Shown here: in pieces, positions 1-5,115 of the stretch
Position numbering within the stretch: position 1 is the first letter of the stretch
Layout of the letters: every line of letters starts with the position of its first letter
Origin: Bacteroidales bacterium UBA5621
GTDB taxonomy: Bacteria > Bacteroidota > Bacteroidia > Bacteroidales > VadinHA17
Assembly (NCBI GenBank): GCA_002424525.1
Contig: DIKJ01000254.1
Span: 1 to 5,878 of the forward strand
Length of the DNA: 5,878 nucleotides
Direction of reading: 5' to 3'
Position numbers and translations under genes: made by a program
Notes under the pieces: generated by a model
Database searches by the model: none
What the model saw: the letters and a program-made list of their open reading frames with translations, nothing else
What the model was told of the DNA's origin: nothing

Positions 1-1
1 T

Positions 2-32
2 AAAGACGAAAAGCTTTAAGACTTTCGGCTTT
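2..32 (+). repeat. Imperfect inverted repeat (possible hairpin) in the leader
   Basis: The 10-mer AAAGACGAAA at 2-11 pairs with TTTCGGCTTT at 23-32. This gives nine base pairs with one internal A.G mismatch and an 11-nt loop. The same left arm can also pair with TTTCGACTTT at 38-47, with an A.A mismatch, so two mutually exclusive hairpins are possible. It lies upstream of the epimerase promoter element. It could be the end of an upstream transcript, an operator, or simply a by-product of the tandem repeat. The arms are AT-rich, so stability is modest. Confidence 0.4.
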
Positions 33-42
33 AAGACTTTCG
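13..42 (+). repeat. Perfect 15-bp tandem direct repeat, two copies
   Basis: The unit GCTTTAAGACTTTCG occurs at 13-27 and again, identical and directly abutting, at 28-42. A further partial ACTTT follows at 43-47. It sits just upstream of the -7 promoter element at 52-59, where the -33 region of that promoter would lie. No function is known to me. It could be a binding site for a regulator or a repeat-copy variable spacer, or it may belong to a dispersed genomic repeat family. Confidence 0.7.
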
Positions 43-51
43 ACTTTTTAG

Positions 52-59
52 TACCTTTG
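52..59 (+). promoter_or_regulatory. Bacteroidota-type -7 promoter element for the epimerase gene
   Basis: TACCTTTG matches the Bacteroidota primary sigma factor -7 consensus TAnnTTTG exactly. It lies 17 bp before the ATG at 77, so the 5' leader would be very short. No TTTG or TTG is seen at the expected 19-21 bp upstream; that space is occupied by the 15-bp tandem repeat. The -33 contact would therefore be weak, or an activator may be needed. Confidence 0.55.
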
Positions 60-76
60 CAGAAATTTTTAGCAGA

Positions 77-1057
77 ATGAATTTAATTACGGGAAAGCGC
101 GTGCTTGTGACCGGCGGGGCGGGGTTCATAGGATCATCATTATGCCACGACCTGCTGGAGCGCGATAATGAGGTGGTGTGCCTCGATAACTTCGCAACGG
201 GAAAGAAGGAGAACATAAGTGACCTTAAGGACAATCCGCATTTTAAACTTATAGAAGGCGACATCCGTGACACGGAAGTGTGCAACAAAGCTGTGAAGGG
301 CGTGGATGTTGTTTTGCACCAGGCTGCCCTTGGCAGCGTGCCGCGCAGTATAGCCGATCCGGCCACCACCAATGCCGTCAACGGTAACGGCTTCCTTAAC
401 ATGATCATCGCAACCCGTGATGCCGGCATAAAGCGGTTTGTATATGCCTCGAGCTCTTCGGTTTACGGCGACTCCACCGAGCTTCCCAAGGTTGAGGAAC
501 GCACCGGGAAGGTGCTTTCGCCCTATGCCATCACCAAGCTGGTCAACGAGGAGTATGCACGCATCTTCGGGAGTCTGTATGATATGGAGACAATCGGGCT
601 GCGATACTTCAACGTCTACGGCAGGAGGCAGGATCCGGAGGGGCCCTATGCAGCCGTGATACCGAAATTCACACAGTCGTTCATGAAGTACGAGTCGCCC
701 GTCATCAACGGTGATGGCAGCAACTCGCGCGATTTCACCTATATTGACAACGTGGTGCTGGCCAACAACCTTGCCGCCACGGTTGAGAATCCGGCTGCCA
801 TGAACCAGGTTTACAATGTTGCCTGCGGCGACTCGGTGAACCTGAACGAGATGACTTCCATGCTCAGGGGTTATCTCGCGGGCCACAATCCCAAAATTGC
901 CGCGGTGGAGCCTCAGCACGGCCCGTCCCGGGCAGGCGACATACCGCACAGCATGGCCAGTGTTGGCAAGGCGGTGAGGCTGCTCGGTTACAAGCCGAAT
1001 ATACTCTTTCCGGAAGGACTGAAGCGTGCAGTTGAATGGTATGTTGATAACCTCTAA
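77..1057 (+). CDS. wbpP: UDP-N-acetylglucosamine 4-epimerase, WbpP/TviC type (extended SDR)
   Basis: A cytosolic NAD-dependent sugar-nucleotide epimerase that should interconvert UDP-GlcNAc and UDP-GalNAc (or the matching uronic acids) to supply donors for surface polysaccharide. The 326 residues are close to WbpP (about 340). The Rossmann motif GGAGFIGS is at 13-20, followed by the LDN loop at 36-38. The catalytic pair is Tyr150/Lys154 in SPYAITK, with the serine cluster ASSSSVYGD at 124-132. Segments HQAALGSVPRS (81-91), LRYFNVYGRRQDP (175-187) and SRDFTYI (217-223) are characteristic of the WbpP/TviC group. Ser292 in GDIPHS aligns with the gatekeeper position that is Cys in human GALE and Ser in WbpP, which favours N-acetylated substrates. 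Pro290 replaces the Arg usual in that motif. The ATG has no Shine-Dalgarno, as is normal for this phylum. A likely terminator follows directly. The assignment is by motif memory, not alignment. Confidence 0.9.
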   Translation: MNLITGKRVLVTGGAGFIGSSLCHDLLERDNEVVCLDNFATGKKENISDLKDNPHFKLIEGDIRDTEVCNKAVKGVDVVLHQAALGSVPRSIADPATTNAVNGNGFLNMIIATRDAGIKRFVYASSSSVYGDSTELPKVEERTGKVLSPYAITKLVNEEYARIFGSLYDMETIGLRYFNVYGRRQDPEGPYAAVIPKFTQSFMKYESPVINGDGSNSRDFTYIDNVVLANNLAATVENPAAMNQVYNVACGDSVNLNEMTSMLRGYLAGHNPKIAAVEPQHGPSRAGDIPHSMASVGKAVRLLGYKPNILFPEGLKRAVEWYVDNL

Positions 1058-1090
1058 GTTATTGACCGGTCAAGTGAAAGGTTCTTTTTT
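1049..1090 (+). terminator. Probable intrinsic terminator after the epimerase gene
   Basis: A perfect 12-bp palindrome TTGACCGGTCAA (1062-1073) is nested inside outer arms AACCT (1049-1053) and AGGTT (1079-1083). C and six T residues follow at 1084-1090. The inner stem is short (four pairs with a CCGG loop, or a cruciform in DNA), and unpaired bases separate the inner and outer stems, so strength is uncertain. The outer arm overlaps the last codons of the epimerase gene. The palindrome could alternatively be an operator for a dimeric regulator of the downstream promoter. Confidence 0.5.
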
Positions 1091-1097
1091 ATCTTTG
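1090..1097 (+). promoter_or_regulatory. Bacteroidota-type -7 promoter element in the intergenic region
   Basis: TATCTTTG matches TAnnTTTG exactly and begins on the last T of the terminator T-run. The nearest TTG (1062-1064) is 25 bp upstream, longer than the usual spacing and inside the palindrome. If used, transcription would start near 1104. That would give a leader of about 200 nt before the T9SS cargo gene, containing a hairpin and a small ORF. Confidence 0.4.
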
Positions 1098-1305
1098 TGC
1101 TTATTGGTATATCCGCACAGGTCGCGATCGACCCAAGAATCATACTTACAGCACGTTAGGCACTATTAAGGTGTGACTGACCAACCGGAGGTTTAAAAAA
1201 TGGTACCAACTGCCGTCAATCCGGAACAGTACTATTGTCTTTTGACGCTTAATTTGAAACAATTGCAGCATAGGGAGGTATAACAAGAGAATAAGAGAAA
1301 CTTAA
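1098..1305 (+). other. Intergenic leader before the T9SS cargo gene
   Basis: Apart from the entries given separately, this stretch holds a small hairpin GGTCG-CGAT-CGACC at 1120-1133 and a purine-rich AGGGAGG at 1272-1278. The latter is too far (27 nt) from the ATG at 1306 to serve as its ribosome binding site. A degenerate TTAATTTG at 1249-1256 is a poor match to the promoter consensus. I see no tRNA, CRISPR array, insertion-sequence end or long minus-strand gene here. The length of the leader leaves room for post-transcriptional control, but no known riboswitch is recognised. Confidence 0.4.
1200..1283 (+). CDS. Possible 27-residue small ORF with strong Shine-Dalgarno
   Basis: An ATG at 1200 opens a 27-codon frame ending in TAA at 1281-1283. 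The peptide begins MVPTAVNPEQYYCLL and is neutral to polar, with no membrane segment or signal peptide. GGAGG at 1187-1191 lies 8 nt before the ATG. That is ideal Shine-Dalgarno spacing, and striking because the other starts in this window lack such a sequence. The frame ends 22 nt before the ATG of the T9SS cargo gene, so it could be a leader peptide, an independent small protein or the remnant of a gene. It may also be chance: 27 codons is short, and I do not recognise the product. Confidence 0.3.
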   Translation: MVPTAVNPEQYYCLLTLNLKQLQHREV

Positions 1306-2538
1306 ATGAAAAAATATATATTATTTCTGATTGCTCTGATAATAACTTCAGCATCTAAAGCTCAACCGGATTCTTTTGAAAATCGTTGGAGGCATAAGAA
1401 CCAAAAACTCTCCAATGAAAAGGTACAGAGACTTGATTCGGTGATAGTTTATGTCCGGGATACCCAGTCAGGCATAGATCTGCCTGGATATGTTTTTGTA
1501 TATGATTATAGTCGGAACACTGATGGCCCCAGGGAGGTTGTGAAGTTAAACCTGCCCGAGAGGAGTAACTCAAACAGGCAGCTATATACCTATGCCAAAG
1601 ACGGATTTAAGACGAGTTATCTTTACCAGGAGTGGGCTGTTAATTCCTGGCAGGATAAGATGTTAACAAAGTATGTTCAGAATGATGAGGGCAATCTCGG
1701 CCATGAGTTGTTCTCAAAACCGGATGCATCAGGTCAATGGGTTGAATATCAGCAGCATTTTTATGAGTACGATCAGGATGGAAGAATTGCATTATATCGA
1801 AGGCAAATGGCCAGGGCGGATGGCAGCTGGTATGATTTCTCCGAGAATATCTGGACCTTTAATGACGATGATCAGCTTCTTATGAGGGTAGAGAAGCGGA
1901 CAGCGGACGACTATATTATCTGGACCGAGACTTTTAATTATGGTGATGGCTTCAAACCCGTTGAACGGATAAGGCAGACGATGAGGTATGATCCTGTTGT
2001 CAGGCATAACAGGCTTATAAATGACACCCGTAATTTATATTACTATGATAAATTTAATGACCCAAGTGTTGTTGAGCTTTACAGATGGAAAAACAATGAC
2101 TGGGTTTATGAAGGCAAGAACATGTTTTTTTATTCCTTTATTCCCGGAAGGAAAATAACAATTTGTCACAACGGGCATACTATTTCAATTGCTCCTCAGG
2201 CACTTCCGGCTCACCTTGCCCACGGTGACAAAATAGGAGCCTGCACAGATGACGAAGAGAAGTGGGGAAATTCATTATCCTCATACCAGAAAAAAAATAA
2301 TTCCCCGGTGACAGTATTCCCAAATCCTGCAACCACCTATTTTGAAGTTAAGTTCCCGCCGGAACACCAGTTTCGTGTCGCAACTCTTTTTTCAGGTGTC
2401 GGGAGAATAATAACCTCACAGAACGTTGCAAATCTGGAACATATATCTTTTAACATAGCAAACCTTAAGAGCGGCAATTATTTATTGAAACTATCAGGGC
2501 AGGGATGTGAAGATGAGGTTGTGGTCATTATGAAATAG
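1306..2538 (+). CDS. Secreted T9SS type A sorting domain protein with 30-residue aromatic repeats
   Basis: A 410-residue exported protein of unknown function. Residues 1-20 form a typical signal peptide (MKKYILFLIA, then hydrophobic to SKAQ) for Sec export. From about residue 115 a Trp recurs at 115, 145, 175, 206 and 266, each followed by an aromatic (Y/F)x(Y/F)xD-like strand such as YEYDQDG at 153-159. This indicates a beta-rich tandem repeat. Residues 285-313 hold a motif seen in other Bacteroidota secreted proteins, with CHNG (287-290) and HLAHGDKIGAC (303-313) supplying two Cys and three His. Residues about 335-410 are a type A T9SS C-terminal domain, starting VFPNPA and containing LKSGNYLLKL. 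It should cross the outer membrane by T9SS and be anchored or released. No catalytic motif is seen. The DNA is visibly more AT-rich than the epimerase gene (for example 19 GC in 2041-2100 against 37 in 601-660). The gene ends 7 nt before the glycosyltransferase. Confidence 0.85.
   Translation: MKKYILFLIALIITSASKAQPDSFENRWRHKNQKLSNEKVQRLDSVIVYVRDTQSGIDLPGYVFVYDYSRNTDGPREVVKLNLPERSNSNRQLYTYAKDGFKTSYLYQEWAVNSWQDKMLTKYVQNDEGNLGHELFSKPDASGQWVEYQQHFYEYDQDGRIALYRRQMARADGSWYDFSENIWTFNDDDQLLMRVEKRTADDYIIWTETFNYGDGFKPVERIRQTMRYDPVVRHNRLINDTRNLYYYDKFNDPSVVELYRWKNNDWVYEGKNMFFYSFIPGRKITICHNGHTISIAPQALPAHLAHGDKIGACTDDEEKWGNSLSSYQKKNNSPVTVFPNPATTYFEVKFPPEHQFRVATLFSGVGRIITSQNVANLEHISFNIANLKSGNYLLKLSGQGCEDEVVVIMK
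1648..2136 (+). repeat. Tandem ~30-residue Trp/aromatic repeats encoded within the T9SS cargo gene
   Basis: Units begin at residues 115, 145, 175, 206, about 237 (Leu in place of Trp) and 266, at 29-31 residue spacing. Each has Trp, then a strand rich in Tyr/Phe with Asp or Asn (YVQND, YEYDQD, WTFNDD, FNYGD, YYYDK), and then a charged strand. A weaker unit may precede them, with YTYAKDG at 94-100. The pattern recalls YD/RHS-like beta repeats but is not a canonical match. The repeats are diverged at DNA level, so this is an old duplication rather than a recent expansion. Confidence 0.65.
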
Positions 2539-2545
2539 AAAGAGG

Positions 2546-3814
2546 GTGAAGCCTAAGAATCTTCTCATAATTTCTCCTTTAATATCTCTCAATGCTCCTC
2601 AGCCGGCAAGATTCAGGGAACTGATCAGCCGCTGGACACCACACTTTGACATTACCGTACTGTCATTCAACACGGGGAGGGAGGATATAATATCTCACAT
2701 GGGAGCCACGCCGGCACTTATGGAGTTCAGTGCTGCAGGGAGGCTCTTCATCGGATCAAGACTGAAAAGCAGTGGCACCCGGAAGCAAGGGGCTATACCG
2801 GGTAGTGCGGGTCACTGGTCAGGGCTCAGAGGCCTGTTGAAGAAGATACACATTAATATGTTCTTTTTCCCCGATATCTTCATTGTCGAGTACCTGAAGA
2901 TAAAAAGGAATCTGTTTGAACTGGTCGGGAAAATTCAACCCGGGACTGTGATCATTTCAACGGCGCCCTTCACCCTTATGCTACTTGCCGGACCCCTGAA
3001 AAGGAGATTCCCGGAGATCAGGGTTGTTGTTGATACCGGTGATCCGTTTCATGGTGACAGTTCATCCTATTCCCGAAGGTTACTGCATCGGCTTTTTGCA
3101 GGAAAGCTTGAAAGAAAGTGTCTCAAAGCAACGGATTTGCTGGTCGTACCAACAGAAAGGCTGAAAAGGCACTATTTAAACTTTTATGAGGGCATTATCA
3201 CGGAAGAAAAGGTAAAAGTAATTGAGATCGGGATCAGCGAAATATTTAACCACATACCCAACGGACGAACCGACAGGAATCCCCCATTACGTATGGTAAA
3301 TGCCGGACGCTTCTATAAGAGTTTGCGGGATCCGTCGGAGCTTTACAGGGCAGTATGTCAATTTACCGTCGGAGAGGTTATACTGAAAGTTTTCGGTAAC
3401 ATTCAGGACAAGTATAAGCCACCTGTATCTGACCCAAGGTTTTTCTGCGGAGGCGCGATTTCATCCGGGCAGCTCGCACATGAGTATGAACAGTCTGACC
3501 TGGTAATATTTCTAGACAATGCCCGGGGTGTTCAGGTTCCAGGTAAGTTATATGAGTTACTAGCCGTCAACAGGCCTGTTTTGTATATATACCGTGATTC
3601 CGAAGCTCCGTCGTATGACCTGGTGAAAGGCCAGGATGGCGTTGTAATGGTACAGAATAATCACCGGGATATTGCAGCGGGAATCACTCAGATAATGAAA
3701 ATGAAACCAGGGCTGAAATACTCAAGGGGATCTGATATGTACTCTTATGATTCTCTCGCTGACCGATACCGGGCACTTTTGGAAGACCCCGATGTACATA
3801 ACTCAATGGCCTGA
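2546..3814 (+). CDS. Glycosyltransferase, GT-B fold, GT4-like
   Basis: A cytosolic or membrane-associated enzyme that should transfer a sugar from a nucleotide donor to a growing, probably lipid-linked, glycan. The 422-residue length fits GT-B enzymes. The N-terminal acceptor domain has a Rossmann start (LLIISPLISLNAPQPARF, residues 6-23) and DTGDPFHGD at 163-171. Residues 193-206, LKATDLLVVPTERL, form the usual 'seen by the donor domain' strand. The C-terminal half has VNAGRFYKS (251-259), a CGGAISSGQLAHEYEQSDL segment (301-319) and VPGKLYELLAVNRPVL (331-346), typical of donor binding. Glu337 would be the conserved second Glu; eight residues before it is Val, so the classical EX7E motif is incomplete. 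The start is GTG: an in-frame TGA at 2531-2533 leaves no alternative upstream, and the next Met would remove the first strand. AGAAAGAGG abuts the GTG. Donor and acceptor cannot be named. Confidence 0.85.
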   Translation: MKPKNLLIISPLISLNAPQPARFRELISRWTPHFDITVLSFNTGREDIISHMGATPALMEFSAAGRLFIGSRLKSSGTRKQGAIPGSAGHWSGLRGLLKKIHINMFFFPDIFIVEYLKIKRNLFELVGKIQPGTVIISTAPFTLMLLAGPLKRRFPEIRVVVDTGDPFHGDSSSYSRRLLHRLFAGKLERKCLKATDLLVVPTERLKRHYLNFYEGIITEEKVKVIEIGISEIFNHIPNGRTDRNPPLRMVNAGRFYKSLRDPSELYRAVCQFTVGEVILKVFGNIQDKYKPPVSDPRFFCGGAISSGQLAHEYEQSDLVIFLDNARGVQVPGKLYELLAVNRPVLYIYRDSEAPSYDLVKGQDGVVMVQNNHRDIAAGITQIMKMKPGLKYSRGSDMYSYDSLADRYRALLEDPDVHNSMA

Positions 3815-3822
3815 CTTATAAT

Positions 3823-5115
3823 ATGCTGATCAGGTTTATTATTTTTCTCTTGTTTGCTGTCGCGATAGTTCTCGTTTACAGGATGAAACGGGGATTCATC
3901 TATTATATTCCCATTTTCAATGTGCTTGCAGATGTCTCTTTCAATTATTTCGAGGCTTTCTCTGCGCCTACCATTCTCAGGGCTGTAGTGCTCTTGATTT
4001 TTCTTCTTATGTTCTGGGACCAGATAGTAAAGATGGACATACTCAAATCAATGTACCTGTTCTTCCTTTACATCCTTGTCATAATGCTGTTTTCCGAGGA
4101 GTTGTTTGTCTCTTTCAAGACTGTGGTGCAGGTAATTCTTTCAATGTCGGTTTTCATTGCCGGATATAAATACATCACCAGTTACCGGCGGTATGAGAAG
4201 CTGCTGGAGTCACTGATCTGGGTAATCATTGCCGGGTTCATTGCAGCTGCAGTGGGTTATATATTTGATATCGGGCGAACACTTGAGTACACCGCAGGCA
4301 CTGACTACACGGGCGAGCCTGAATTTATAGGGCTGCTGGGGAGCGGGGGTCTCTACGGACCGGCGCTGGCTCTGGCACTGCTGCCTTTCATAATTCAGAA
4401 CAGGTACAGAAACATTCCCCCCTGGCTGCTATGGGCAGTCTCTGCCGGACTTTACATTTTTATAATCCTGAATGTAAGGCGCACGGCAATACTGTTACCA
4501 ATCATTGGATTTGTTTCCAGCCTCATTTTTTACCGGACACAGACAAAGGTATTAAGGTATCTGTTCCTGTTCTCTGTCACACTTGCGCTGCTTGCCCCGG
4601 TTTACAGGCCACTGCTTGCAAAGCGGGTGGAGGCAAGGGCGGAGCTGGGCAGGTTTGATAAGGGATTCATGCAGACGGAATCAAGGTACCTTGAGAACCT
4701 TGAGATGTTAAAAAGGGTCAGGGAGTTTAAAGATCCACTGGCAATAATATCCGGGATAGGGCATAACATCTTCGCCGAGCATACCGATAAACGAAAGATC
4801 GTACGAAGGATGTATCATTCAGATACCGCCAAGCTGGTTTACGGATCGGGTCTGATCGGGCTGCTGCTCTATTTCATCATTTATGGACAGTTGCTGCGCA
4901 TGATACTGAAAATTCCCAGGATCAGGGTCCTGAACGAATACAGGGCCGGTGCGCTTACACTCTGGATCATTTCATTCTTTGTGTCATTCAACGGAAGCAT
5001 CACCCTTGTCACATTCCGTACAATGAGCTTCCTTCTTATGGGAGCGTTTATCGGGATGGCACATGCCGCTATCAGAAACCATGGAGCTGTTCTTGCTGCT
5101 AAAAAAAGGGGATGA
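3823..5115 (+). CDS. Polytopic membrane protein, O-antigen polymerase/ligase-like (Wzy/WaaL family)
   Basis: A 430-residue inner-membrane protein with about 11-13 hydrophobic helices (for example 3-20, 50-66, 74-91, 100-117, 130-149, 170-191, 200-217, 221-237, 243-261, 336-360, 374-391, 400-416). One large hydrophilic loop lies at about 262-335. Such architecture is typical of Wzy polymerases and O-antigen ligases, whose big periplasmic loop binds lipid-linked glycan. Family-like features are Arg219-Arg220-Thr221 at the start of a helix and MYHSDTAKLVYGSGLIGLLLYF, in which a His precedes the GLIGLLL helix. Sequence divergence in this group means polymerase, ligase and other roles cannot be told apart. 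The ATG at 3823 lies 8 nt after the glycosyltransferase stop and has no Shine-Dalgarno. Its last 35 bases overlap the next gene. The neighbours support a role in assembly of a surface polysaccharide. Confidence 0.75.
   Translation: MLIRFIIFLLFAVAIVLVYRMKRGFIYYIPIFNVLADVSFNYFEAFSAPTILRAVVLLIFLLMFWDQIVKMDILKSMYLFFLYILVIMLFSEELFVSFKTVVQVILSMSVFIAGYKYITSYRRYEKLLESLIWVIIAGFIAAAVGYIFDIGRTLEYTAGTDYTGEPEFIGLLGSGGLYGPALALALLPFIIQNRYRNIPPWLLWAVSAGLYIFIILNVRRTAILLPIIGFVSSLIFYRTQTKVLRYLFLFSVTLALLAPVYRPLLAKRVEARAELGRFDKGFMQTESRYLENLEMLKRVREFKDPLAIISGIGHNIFAEHTDKRKIVRRMYHSDTAKLVYGSGLIGLLLYFIIYGQLLRMILKIPRIRVLNEYRAGALTLWIISFFVSFNGSITLVTFRTMSFLLMGAFIGMAHAAIRNHGAVLAAKKRG

Noticed and set aside
31..429. Minus-strand open frame of 132 codons at the start of the window
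   Set aside because: It overlaps the epimerase and its promoter, has a low-complexity Ser/Arg/Leu-rich product and no family resemblance.
140..949. Long minus-strand open frame (269 codons) across the epimerase gene
   Set aside because: It is antisense to a gene with clear family motifs. Its translation shows no recognisable domain and is explained by the GC-rich codon pattern of the + strand gene.
1272..1278. AGGGAGG as ribosome binding site for the T9SS cargo gene
   Set aside because: It lies 27 nt before the ATG, far beyond workable spacing, and no alternative start codon is in frame at the right distance.
1058..1305. Possible insertion-sequence remnant, tRNA, attachment site or riboswitch in the intergenic region
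   Set aside because: No terminal inverted repeats, target duplication, cloverleaf or known aptamer pattern could be found by eye.
1648..2136. RHS/YD toxin-type repeat protein
   Set aside because: The repeats share Tyr/Asp strands, but the protein is short, lacks the RHS core motif and a C-terminal toxin domain, and ends in a T9SS sorting domain.
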